Origin: Setomelanomma holmii | Lineage: Eukaryota > Ascomycota > Dothideomycetes > Pleosporales > Phaeosphaeriaceae | NCBI GenBank assembly: GCA_010015745.1 | Contig: ML978226.1 | Location: forward strand, 62,001-126,000 | Direction: 5' to 3' | DNA: 64,000 nt | Made by a program: the position numbers and the translations under genes | Shown here: positions 12,510 through 23,006 of the stretch, one piece after another | How the letters are laid out: each line of letters opens with the position of its first letter | How positions within the stretch are numbered: position 1 is the first letter of the stretch | Notes under the pieces: model-generated | What the model saw: only the letters and a program-made list of their open reading frames with translations | The model's database searches: none | Told to the model about the DNA's origin: nothing

Positions 12510-14504
12510 CTACCCTTCAACAAGGGTCTTTGGGTTTTTGCCCAACAGCTCCAGGCATCGGCGGGCAAGCGTCACGACTTCGCCCTCGCCATCTTCGTTA
12601 TCTTCGTCGTCCGACTCGATATTGCGATCCGCGATCTCTGTGACCATTTGTACTATTTCGTTGGACTTGCCGATGCGCTCGATCAGTCGGTCGTCTTCGG
12701 ATTCGAGAAGCTGAAGTAGGGTCCAGATAGCGATGTGCTGGAAGGTCGGGTCTCCGCTGGCCAAGAAGCGGCGAAGATAGCCGTGGATGCCGCCGGCTGG
12801 CTCAGTCCAGTTTTGGATAAAGATGGTGTAATCTCCAACTGCTAGAATTAGTTATGAACCATAATGACTGTGGGAAAACGAACCTTTTGAAGACAAGTTG
12901 CCCAACGCTGCAGCACTGTTGCCCTGAACCTCGATGCTGTCTGACTCGGTAAGAGGAATGAGAACATCGAACACTCCAAGGTTAAGAAGATGAGGCTTCA
13001 GCTCCTCGCTCAAAGCAAGGACGGCAATTGCGGCTGTCATTTCAGACTGTACTGGCAGTCTTACATTCAAGACCAGCTGTTTGCACTTCTGCACAGCACC
13101 AGCCTCGAGCACTAATTGCTTGTTCTTGTCCGAGCTTGCAGCGAGGTTGCGGAGGGTGGAGATTGCGTGACATTGGATCTCGTCGTTATCTGTCGAGCCG
13201 AGAAGATCGACAAGGGGCCGGAGGAAGCCAGCCTCGATGATTGGAGATTCGTTCGCAGGATGGATGGAGATGTTTCGTATACATGCGACGGCTGAGAGAA
13301 TAAGTGGGAGGTAGGACGATTGCAGCAGGCGGAGGAGAGACGGCAGGCCGCGTGCGCGCACAATCTCGAGCTGGTAACGCTCATCGGATGCGAGGTTACG
13401 GAGCGCGAGGGCGGCCTGGCATTGCACCTTGGGCGAGGACGACTCCATAAGATGCACCAGCGATCCCACCAGTCGTCCTTCAGTCTGTGCGAGTTTGGCG
13501 CGATTGCTGGCATCGACAGCGATGTTGCTGAGGGCAGTTGTGCAGTAGTACTGAACATCGACATCTTGAGAGGAGAGGAGCTGTACAAGAACGGGAATAG
13601 CACCGGCATTGACAAGTTGTTGGCGGTTATCATCTGAGGTGATGTCAGCATGTACGAGTCTACTTTGTTCGAGCAACATACCCGAGTGTGTCATATTGAG
13701 TAGCGCACCAGTCGCATTCCTTTGCACGCGCATGTCTTTCGACTTCGCTAGCCGTGTTAGGGGTTGCAGTGCGCCAGAACGGGCTATCTTCGCCTTGTTG
13801 TCCTCGTGGGTCGCTAGGTTGGTGATACACCCAACGGCGTTGCATTGTACCTCAACGTTAGGCGAGTTCATCTGCTTGATGAGTGGCGCAAGTCCTCCAA
13901 GTGTGACAATGGCAACCTTGTTCTCCGCTGTGTAGGGTCAGCAATGTATAGTGGTGCTATGAGGGCAGACGGACTATTGACGGCCAAGTTGCCCAGCGCT
14001 GCACTCGCTGCGCGCTGCACCTCGATGTCCGGGTTCTGCAGAAGGAAGAGGATGGGCTCGAGGGTATCGCGGTCGACTTCCCTAACATCTACGTGACCTT
14101 GTCAGCTACTGCCTGGTGTTGTGCCAACAAAACCTCATACCTCTCTCTGTGATCTCGGCGAAGGTCAAGCTCGCCGACCGCTGCAAATCGATATTGTCTG
14201 AATATACAAGAGTACTCAATGCGCGTAGGGGTTCGCCGGAAAAGAAGTCGGTTTCGGCTCGCTGTGCCCGTCAGTATGCAAAGTTGCGTGGCTGGGGCAG
14301 TGAGAGCGGTACATTCTCGAGGAAGCCCAACAAGTCGGCGACAGCTTCCCGCTCGCTATCTGCTAAGACTGGGTCATAGATACTGTCTCTTGAGCGCCCT
14401 GCACGGAAACGATTAGTCATGCTGAATGGCGTGCGGGCGCTGCTGTGATGCTTACCGCCGCAGCAGGAACCAAAGCACTTGGTGAACAATTCAGAGAGCC
14501 CCAT
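12510..14504 (-). CDS. VAC8: Vacuolar armadillo-repeat protein Vac8
   Basis: Seven exons can be joined without breaking the frame. The protein begins MGLSELFTKCFGSCCGG: Gly2 is positioned for N-myristoylation, and the nearby Cys residues for palmitoylation, as in yeast Vac8. It continues through RAETDFFSGEPLRALSTLVYS and about eleven armadillo repeats (for example VQCNAVGCITNLATHEDNK and VQRNATGALLNM), ending with an acidic stretch and KNPKTLVEG. Family members anchor to the vacuole membrane and act in vacuole inheritance (with Vac17), nucleus-vacuole junctions (Nvj1) and the Cvt/autophagy pathway (Atg13). All six intron sites fall where the flanking residues match the family exactly, for example ITER/DVREVDRD, LAVN/TENK and MTHS/DDNR. 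It is divergently arranged with the kinase gene. Confidence 0.95.
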
Positions 14505-15642
14505 GGCGGACGGTCGTCAGGCCAGCGGGCCTTCGACGGGCTGTCTCGGGGCAGCAGCGCGTGCGAAGGAGCTGCAGACACAGAAAAGTATGCTGGACCG
14601 GCAGGCTTGAATAGCGGAGGGCGATGGTGTTGATAGCGCTGGTGTAATGGCGGTTGACGATGGCTGCGGTTCCTCACCAAGACGTGCATGCACGGACCCT
14701 GCCAGCTTAGCGCGCGATGCTCGACTGGAGCTGGAGTCCACTGCGATATCACATGTAAATAGAGAGCACTGCACGAACTCTTAATGATGTCAATAGTGCC
14801 AAACTAGAGACTTCAAAAGTTAGGGTCCATGATGTCGCGGGCCCTGAACAACCGTCGAGTTCTGTGGTGAACCAAGGCGTGTCCGCATGAACTGTCCAGC
14901 GAGAACCATGCAGGCAGACGTCACAGCCCAACCCTCGTCGGACAGTTGTAAAATGTACACCTGGCCATGGTGTCTTGTCTGGATCTTACTCGCTCCTACT
15001 CGCTGCCCTCGGCTGCATGTATGTATGTCGGCGGTCTAACGGGCCGCGCGATCGTGTTGCGGCCCTGCATGAGCTGTAGCCAACGCCGGCAACCGGCGAC
15101 CCCACGGTCAGGTGGTGACATAGCCATATTTATCAACTTTTGCGAAACGACCCTTCACAGCGTACAGCCCAGCGCGGGGTAGCGAGTCCGCCAGCAGCTT
15201 GGCTCCTCACACCCCTCTCACCGACCATGATTCGCACTGGAGCCCAGCCAGTCGCCGTACGTAAAATCAGCAGCTTACGATGCTATAGGCCGGGAATTCA
15301 GGTTGCTTCCCTCACACGTGACACTGCAGGCTGGCGTGGGGGATGCTCGTCTGAAGGTATATGAATTCGGTCAGCAACAAAGACAGCCGCTGCTTCCCAG
15401 ATCCTTTGCAGAGCCTTCACTGCTGCCAGCACATCTGATCATCCTTTCTACCAACAATTCACCCGCGTGTAGCGCCTTTTAGCAATCTGGCAGGCAACAT
15501 CGCTGCTTTGGCGTGGCTGCAATTTGTGATTCCGGCTTTACCCTTTGCGCCGCGCAACCTTCCGACTGTCGTCGCACTGTATATTCTTACTGCCTAGGTT
15601 ACCGGCGCTCAAAGAGGTTTGCATTCACTGTAAACCGATTTA
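14505..15642. other. Bidirectional upstream region of VAC8 and the kinase gene
   Basis: This 1.14 kb lies between two divergent starts. It is likely to carry both promoters and a long 5' leader for the kinase. Pyrimidine-rich tracts precede 15643. No gene was recognised in it. Confidence 0.5.
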
Positions 15643-17523
15643 ATGGCCTCGAATTCGGCATCCTCACACAGTTTCCAGAAGCTTAAAATCGACACCTCGG
15701 CAAGCCCGAAACCGGCACCGTCCTCCTTCGCTTCCATCTCTCGCGACGACTTGTCGCAGCCCTTACGGAATGGCGATGTGCAGTCGCAGTCGAAACCCCA
15801 ATCCGCTCCGACAGAGGCACAGAAATTATTCAGTGCCTACTCCCGGCGCGACCATCATGGCGACACCGCACCGAGTGTCCCATACGATGTTGCGGTAGGA
15901 AGCAGCGCGAGTTCAGAAGAAGACTTCGATGTTGCGCACTTTAGGCAGCGCACCACCTCCATAAGCTTCGACAATGAAGTGCGACTCGACACTGGCGACA
16001 CTCTCGCGCTCGAGGTCCCCGTTCCGAAGTCCTTGTCGCGCCGCACGCACACGCCTGAGTGTGGAAGCTACTCTGACCAAGAGTACCTCGAGATGCCCTA
16101 CAATGAGCGCCGGTCTCTACAGCACCGTGTCGGCGTCTCACGATACCCACTCCTACAGACGACCGTGGACAGCCTCGCAAAAGACCCCGAGTACAACGAC
16201 CAGGTTGCTTCCTTGACTTCGGAGACCACCGCCTCGCCCCCACTCGAAGAAGCACGGACTCCACTCGAGACTCCGACCGAGTACATGCTGTCTCCGATTG
16301 CAGCGAGCTCTCCCAAAGAATTCCCAAGTTTCTTTTCGCAGCGCAATGGTCCCACACGAACCAGGAGCTATAGATCAGAGATTGGCGAAGATGGCAGCCT
16401 GCGCAGGACTAGTCGCCGGTCGTCTGCCCGGTCTGGTCGTTCGCTGTCTTCCATGTCGCCAGCCGCATCCTTTCTTGCCCGCTACAAGCCGTCTGAGGCT
16501 CCGTTGAAACAGAGTGAGCCAGATGATGAAGGACAGGGCATTGGTTACGACAGCGAGTACATCATTGGCAAGCAGATCGGTTATGGCGGCTTCAGCATTG
16601 TCAAAGAAGTCACGAGCATGGAAAATGGGAAGGCCGTGGTCAACGCCGTCAAAATCGTGCGCAAGCAATTGCAACAGAAGTCTGAGTTCGAAAACGAACA
16701 GATCCAAACACAATTCGATCACGAGGTCGAGATCTGGCGATTCCTGCGACATCCGTATACACTTCCATTGCTTCGAGTGTACACGACTGACTTTGCAACT
16801 TTTTGCATCACGAAATTGAACAAGGGTGGTACACTGTTCGATATTGTTCGTGACGCACGTCGCCAGAAGGCGGCGGGGCTGCCCAAGCATCTTGTCAAGC
16901 GCTACGCATATCAGCTGGCATCGGCGATGCGCTACCTTCATAACGATGTTCAGGTAGTTCATCGCGACATCAAACTCGAGAATTGTTTGGTGGATATGAC
17001 TGTTCCCAATGCAGAGAAAGATGGTGGCGACGTGCTGTTGTGCGACTTTGGCATGGCAGACTTCATTGTTAGCGACCAGCGCGATGGCCCAGAACCGCAC
17101 TCCATTGGCGACAATCAAAACATTGGCCCGGCCGAAACTAGCACTTCGGTCGCAGGCAGTCTACAGTATGCAGCACCTGAGCTGTTCAACGCTGCAGGAC
17201 CCGTATTTTCTACGGCTGCAGACATTTGGGCCTTTGGAGTGGTTCTTTATGCATTGATTACTGCGAGTCTTCCATTCAACGAAGGCCTGGACATCAAGAC
17301 GACAGAGAAAATTCTCGAAGGCAGGTGGGACGATGAGCCCATCCGACATGCTGAATCCGTCAACGATGGCGGTGTGGAAGATGTGTTGGCGCTGCTTTGT
17401 GGTTGTCTCGATCTGGACGTCGAGAAGCGCTGGTCCGTCCAAGACATTCTACAGTGTGCATGGTTCCGCGATTGTGGGCAACAGTACGAGGATGTATCTC
17501 GTTCTTGGGTCCCTGACTCCTAG
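15643..17523 (+). CDS. Serine/threonine protein kinase (NPR/PRR-like, fungal)
   Basis: Intronless, 626 aa. Residues 1-300 are Ser/Pro/Arg-rich and disordered, with many potential phosphosites. The kinase domain follows at about 300-615: glycine loop IGYGGFSIV near 310, the ATP lysine in NAVKIVRK, catalytic loop HRDIKLEN near 440, DFG (CDFGMADF) near 467, APE (YAAPELF) near 510, and an ADIWAFGVVLYAL helix. All catalytic residues are present, so it should be active. A short insert between the catalytic loop and DFG (NAEKDGGDV) is unusual. The order of elements and the tail WFRDC resemble the fungal kinases related to yeast Npr1/Prr1-2, which regulate permease traffic and stress responses, but the exact orthologue is not clear. 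Confidence 0.85.
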   Translation: MASNSASSHSFQKLKIDTSASPKPAPSSFASISRDDLSQPLRNGDVQSQSKPQSAPTEAQKLFSAYSRRDHHGDTAPSVPYDVAVGSSASSEEDFDVAHFRQRTTSISFDNEVRLDTGDTLALEVPVPKSLSRRTHTPECGSYSDQEYLEMPYNERRSLQHRVGVSRYPLLQTTVDSLAKDPEYNDQVASLTSETTASPPLEEARTPLETPTEYMLSPIAASSPKEFPSFFSQRNGPTRTRSYRSEIGEDGSLRRTSRRSSARSGRSLSSMSPAASFLARYKPSEAPLKQSEPDDEGQGIGYDSEYIIGKQIGYGGFSIVKEVTSMENGKAVVNAVKIVRKQLQQKSEFENEQIQTQFDHEVEIWRFLRHPYTLPLLRVYTTDFATFCITKLNKGGTLFDIVRDARRQKAAGLPKHLVKRYAYQLASAMRYLHNDVQVVHRDIKLENCLVDMTVPNAEKDGGDVLLCDFGMADFIVSDQRDGPEPHSIGDNQNIGPAETSTSVAGSLQYAAPELFNAAGPVFSTAADIWAFGVVLYALITASLPFNEGLDIKTTEKILEGRWDDEPIRHAESVNDGGVEDVLALLCGCLDLDVEKRWSVQDILQCAWFRDCGQQYEDVSRSWVPDS

Positions 17524-18319
17524 AGGTCTACGCATTTCCTGTTTTTTCAGCGACATCCTCAGGCAGGCCTCGTCCGGTTGCATTCGGCTTTGGATACCCA
17601 GTTTCGCATCGTCTGACTTTCCATCTTTTCATTCTTGTCACTTTCGCGCCTTCATGGTTTCCTTGGATACCCTGCTCTTTCGTCTCACCGGTCGGCTGTT
17701 ATTCTTCTTGCATGGCGTTTGCCATCGGAAAAGATCGTTTGGGAGGTCTCCGCGATCAAATGACTTACGATCAAATGTTTGTACTTCCAAAACTGGCGCA
17801 TCAGTTCTTGAAGCGGCGCAATCAGAATTGTACGAGAAATTTGTAGTTCTAATCCACATACATAATACTATCCGTACCATACCAGCTACTCAAGATATTT
17901 GTGCCACATCAGAGTATTGCGCGTGCTCGTGGCTCGAGTCGTTGTCGCTCAATGTGTTACCTGATACACGAAATATGCACAAACCATCGGTCTGGTGACT
18001 GTACGTCGTTGTTGACTTCCCACTTCTCTTGATGGCCTATCGATGGCGCCTACCCATTCGGTTTCATGCCTGGTCGCAATTGCCCCCATCACCTGACACG
18101 CCACCCACACACTTCCATTCCGCCCACCACCCATCTCTCGCCGCATTCGCCCCGCTGCATTCAACACTTATCGTGCCTTTCATCATCCAGCTCTTTGTGA
18201 CACCTACCTATCCTCGATCCCGCATTCCGTCGCTACGGAAGATAGCACAATCATCGAGTCAAAATCATGTCACCCGTACTCTCGAATACCGATCAAATGT
18301 GTGTATTCCACCATTTCTC

Positions 18320-18526
18320 GACAGCGCAATGAGGACATCACGAGGATTGTGAATGCTGCAAGGCTTGAAGAAGACTCCCCAATGGCGAACATTCCGCTTC
18401 CTCAGATGGACAGCTTTTGAACTCGATAAGGTAAGCGCTGAACGAAGCAGAAAACAGAATCTCTGAGTGACCTATTCGATCTAATCTCTTTTCTCTCGAA
18501 CGCAGATGACGAAGCTCGAGGCGTGA
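18320..18526 (+). pseudogene. Possible small gene remnant with a one-base frameshift
   Basis: A frame reading NEDITRIVNAARLEEDSP and then IPLPQMDSF meets TGA at 18418-18420. If one T of TTTTGA is ignored, the frame continues FELDK into a textbook intron (18431-18505: GTAAGC, ATCTAATC branch, pyrimidine tract, CGCAG) and then MTKLEA and a stop. The strong intron argues that this was a gene. The 5' exon could not be placed and the family is not recognised. Confidence 0.25.
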
Positions 18527-19288
18527 GGGACGAAGTCAGCACGGGATGATTTTCAACCTCGTCTGGCTGGGCTAGGGACTGGACCGGTTTAGCAGGCACA
18601 GCCTTATCCGCTATGCAAGGCGTCCCGCCGCAGATGCGCTCGACCCCGTTAATCTTAAATCCTTGCCAGGCAATGCTTCGACTCGAAGTGCGGAAATCCG
18701 CTCTGGTCGAGGTCGATGGTGTCTCGGGCTCCATGTTCTGACTGCTAATCGCAATACTGGAAAATCTCACACGATGCGCACAGGATACCTGAGGTACATG
18801 CAGTTCTCCTTGCACAAGCCGTGGGCATCGGAGCGTCTAGCCCAACAGATTGACGTCTGGTTTTCGCAAAGCCTAATAGCCTACCGTTAGGCGACAGCTA
18901 GTGGTGCTTATTTTGGAAAATGATGCTGTCAACAGGAGGCTCTCGGACCCTGTTTGGTAGCACGCTTGTGCCTTTTGATTTGTGGTGATACAGCCATGAC
19001 GATTTCGTGGACAACAAGAATCTGTCCAAAAGGTGCTACAAAGCATCACCACGTGGCTTAACCAGATCAACAGCACACGAGGAGAGTTTCCTGGTGTCTC
19101 ACCTTCGGAAATTGGTCGCCTGAAGTTGTTTTGGCATATGATCCTCATTACATCGCCCTTTTCAGCCTGGTCGCTCACGTCCAATTCCCATACTGGCCCC
19201 CATCATGTGGCGTCCAGCCCCTGCACGTCTCAAGGCTGGGTGCAGGGCGCTCTACCTGCATGTCGACGGTGAGATCGTGGAAGATCTG

Positions 19289-19295
19289 TATATAA
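19289..19295 (+). promoter_or_regulatory. TATA box of the glutaminase gene
   Basis: TATATAA lies 68-74 bases upstream of the ATG at 19363, a typical position for a regulated fungal promoter with a short leader. Confidence 0.5.
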
Positions 19296-19362
19296 GCTCC
19301 GAAGACCATGGCGCCCCACCTGTTTGGAGCCGCTTTCTCGCCAAATTTTCCCACCGCCAACA

Positions 19363-21791
19363 ATGCATTCGTCTCTGCTGGGTGCGCTGGGCGCGCTCCT
19401 TGTCACGGCTGCTGCGCAAGTCAACTCTACCTTCAGCCCGGCGCGTCCTCCGTCGATACCACTTGCCGTCAAGAATCCGTATCTCAATGTGTGGCTACCA
19501 GCGGGATCGAATGCAACCAGGGGAGGTTACCTGCCAGGACAATGGCCGTCTTTCTATGAGTATACATTTCACTGGTTAGTTTCGCGAGATTGAGACTAAC
19601 ATTGGAGTAGCGGAACATGGCTGGGTTGGACCGGTATGATCCGTGTGGATGACAAGACGTTCGATTGGATGGGAGCACCGAATGCTATTCCGAGGGCCAA
19701 CCAAACATCGGTTGAGTATACATCAACTAGGAGCATTTTCACTATTCGCGCAGACGGCAAAGTCGAGATCAAGATTACCTTCTTGTCACCACTCACACCG
19801 ACCGATTTCAAACGCCAGTCTTTGGTCTTCTCGTACATGCAAGTCGAGGTTTCCTCCGTAGATGGTTCAGACCACAAAGTCCAGATATACACCGACATCA
19901 GTGCCGAATGGGTTTCAGGCAGTACTGCATCTATGGCAGAATGGAGCTTTGGCAGCACGCTAGACGGAGTCAATTACCACAAAGTTTGGAGACAGGACCA
20001 ACAAGTTTTCAACGAACTCAAGGACCGGGCTGAGTGGGGAAATGTGTACTATGCTACTGACTCCGTAGACGGACTCACTTATCAGTCTGGCTCCGACGTC
20101 AGCGTTCGTGGCGCGTTCAACAAGACTGGAAAGCTGGGCAATACCCAAGACACGAAGTTTCGTACAATCAACGACAATTGGCCCGTCTTCGGATACGCAG
20201 TCGATCTTGGTTCTGTGGGCTCAAAAGCGACCTCGAATCTATTCACAATCGGTCTTTGTCAGAGTGATGCGATTCAGTTTCTCGGCAAAGATGGACTGAA
20301 GAATGTGCCTTCGCTCTGGACTGGCTACCACAATGACGACTTGGCTGCATTATCGTTCTTCCACAAGGACTACAATGAGTCGAGTAAGCTCTCGACCCAG
20401 CTTGATGACAAGATTTTGAAGGATTCGAAAGCTGCAGGTGGTGACAACTATGCCACTTTGACGACTCTTGCAGCACGACAGGCCTTTGGAGCTACGCAGC
20501 TGGTTGGCACAACAGACAAGCATTATTTGTTTTTGAAGGAGATCTCCTCTAACGGCAACACTCAGACAGTGGACGTCATCTATCCAGCGTCGCCAATCTT
20601 CCTCTATACGAATCCCGAGCTGGTGAAGCTTCTTCTTGACCCTCACTTCGAGAACCAGGAGAGTGGACACTACCCCAACAAGTTCGCAATTCATGATTTA
20701 GGCACACACTACCCGAATGCAACTGGACACGAAGACGGTCAAGATGAGTAAGTACAGCCTGCAGAATATAAATGAAGCCAACACTAATTTACAAGCATAC
20801 ATATGCCTGTTGAGGAATGTGGAAACAATATCATCATGGTATTGGCCTACATTCAGCGTTCTGGGGACACAGACTACATCAAGGCGCATTACAACATTCT
20901 CAAACAGTGGGCAGAATACCTTGTCGAAGACAGTCTTCTTCCTGCGGAACAGCTCTCCACCGACGACTTCGCCGGCCATCTCGTTAACCAGACTAACCTA
21001 GCGCTGAAAGGTATCATCGGTCTTGAAGCGATGTCGCAGATATCCAAGCTTGTCAACGAAACTGGCGATGCACAAAACTACACAAATATCGCGCATGATT
21101 ACATCAACAAGTGGGCCAACCTAGGTATCAACAAGGCTGACAACCCGAATCATGCAGTTCTGAACTACAACAATGCCTCGACCTACGGCCTCCTCTACAA
21201 CCTCTACAACGACCGCCTTCTTGATCTCAAACTCGTCCCTCAGGAGATTTACGACATTCAATCTGCGTTCTACCCCACCGTTAAGCAGAAGTATGGTGTT
21301 CCACTCGACACTCGGAACCAATTCTACACCAAGGGCGACTGGGAAATGTTCTGCGCAGCCATCGCAAACGACACAACGCAAAAGATGTTCATCGACGACC
21401 TCGCAAACTGGGTAAACGAGACACCGACAAGCAAACCCTTTACGGATCTCTATGAGACCGACGACGGCGGCTTTCCAGGTATCGAATTCAAAAACAGACC
21501 TGTTGTGGGCGGCATGTTTGCGCTGCTTTTGCTTGACAAGGAGGGTTATATTGCTCCTCCGAAAGTACTGTAGGTTTTTGTCCTTTCCACGCGCGCGTTG
21601 CTGCGTTGATTGCTGCATTTACTGATTTTTGTGCCCTATTAAGGACTAATGGTACAAGGGCCAAGAATGGCACGCAAAATGGTAATGGGACGCAGGGGCA
21701 GAATGGAGACAAGAAGAGTGCGGGATCGAGGTTAGGAAGTTGGTGGGTCAGTACGGTGCTGCTTGGTGCTCTGGTGTCGTTCTTGGTATGA
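19363..21791 (+). CDS. gtaA: Secreted glutaminase (GtaA family), probably GPI-anchored
   Basis: Exons 19363-19574, 19611-20747 and 20796-21564, plus a proposed last exon 21666-21791, give 747 aa. The first intron is only 36 nt but has a GACTAAC branch and joins YTFH to CGTWLGWTGMIRVD. The N-terminus (MHSSLLGALGALLVTAAAQ) is a signal peptide. The body matches fungal glutaminase A (DUF4965/DUF5127/DUF1793 architecture), with MPVEECGN near the third-exon start and EFKNRPVVGGMFALLLLD near the end. The enzyme hydrolyses glutamine to glutamate outside the cell or at the wall. If the third exon is read through, translation stops at 21573 (708 aa). Splicing of 21565-21665 (GTACTG...CCAAG, GACTAATGG branch) instead adds an Asn/Gly/Gln-rich linker and a hydrophobic end (WWVSTVLLGALVSFLV), which looks like a GPI signal. 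Confidence 0.88.
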
Positions 21792-21978
21792 TACCTGCCA
21801 AGCTTGTTCCTGACTTTGTTTCGCATCTTAAGATACCACTGCTTCGACTTTCATCAGAGAGGTATATACTCCATTTGGTCTCCATCAGCAGCCACTTCCC
21901 ATACTCAAGTTCGACCAAACAATACTCCCCCCCGCTTCAACCGCGCATTTCCAGTCTCTCTCTCTTCTCACATCCTAA

Positions 21979-22574
21979 TCACTTCTTCCCTTTCTCCTCC
22001 TTCTCGCCATCATCCTCCCCTTGCCCTTGCTCATCCGCCACTTCCTCCAACGCCTTGTCCGCATCCACATTGCCCTCAAACTCAACGTCCTGCACCCATT
22101 GCTTCGCGAGGATAAATTTCCAAACCACGAATCCTGTCGCGCCGAGTACAGCGCTCGTGCTTACGATGCTCCGAACAATGCCCCATATTGTGATATGTGC
22201 GATTCTACGTAGTACAGGGGATATTAGAGCTTGCCGCTCGGGCTGTGTGTGGTCAGCATCATTCCATCAATACTACCCTGGTCCTCATCATCCGTGAATC
22301 TAGGCTATCCCAACGTCCAACAAAGCTTCGCACCCAACCACACTAACCAAACCCAAAGGAACATTATACGTACTTCCAAGTCCGGATTCACGGTATACAA
22401 TAATGCCACCAGCACAAGTAATATGAAAAACAGCAGAATCACAGTCAGGACCTGCACGACGGCGAGGATGATGCTGATGTTGCGCGTCGTTTGTAAGACT
22501 TTAAAACCCGCGGCGACGAGGGGCGTGACTTCTTCAAAGGCCGCGTTGATTTGGCGCGAGTAGGGGAGACCCAT
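21979..22574 (-). CDS. Small membrane protein of unknown function
   Basis: Two exons (22574-22374 and 22242-21979) joined by a 131-nt intron (GTACGT...CACAG, phase 0). The start is MGLPYSRQINAAFEEV. Residues about 35-62 form one strongly hydrophobic helix (IILAVVQVLTVILLFFILLV), and a second hydrophobic segment lies near TSAVLGATGFVVWKFILA. The C-terminal 40 residues are very acidic then basic (EEVADEQGQGEDDGEKEEKGKK). It was not recognised as a named family. It is probably an organelle or ER membrane protein with both tails exposed. The gene converges on the glutaminase, with only about 190 bases between stops. Confidence 0.65.
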
Positions 22575-23006
22575 GGTGGCTTGTCTTGCCTACTTTGCGT
22601 TTGGGTGGGGGTGGTGTGTTTGTATTTTGTGGATGATGTAAAATGTAACCTGAACGTTAAATTGTACAGATATGATCAGATGAGGTGCATACTAAGAAAA
22701 GGATATACTGGCGTGTGCGCGCATCACGAATTATAGCACCAACTATTCCGTCTCTATATGCACGATTACCGTTGACGGGCTGGAGGGTTGGAGCGGGTTG
22801 ACGTCATGCTTAAAAGGTGAGAATGGGGTAGCAGGGGTGAATGTATGTTACACCAATCATGAGCTGGGAAACGACAACCACCGGTAAGCCATGCAAAACG
22901 TGGATCGCGAACATGTATCGAGTGACACACTAATTTAATTGAGTTGTTTTATAGTATTTATGTGATCTTTCAGCTTTCAAATTCCAGGTAGTGATCCAAG
23001 AACATC
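22575..23006. other. Intergenic, nothing recognised
   Basis: This 432 bp lies between the upstream side of the small membrane-protein gene and the 3' end of the dead transporter. No gene, repeat or RNA was seen. Confidence 0.5.

Larger units (their letters stand above)
17524..19362. other. Intergenic 1.8 kb with one coding-like remnant
   Basis: Holds the kinase 3' region and the glutaminase promoter. A small remnant with a good intron is listed at 18320-18526. No other gene was recognised. Confidence 0.4.

Noticed and set aside
16375..17118. 247-codon minus-strand open frame
   Set aside because: Entirely antisense to the kinase coding sequence, whose catalytic motifs are clear.
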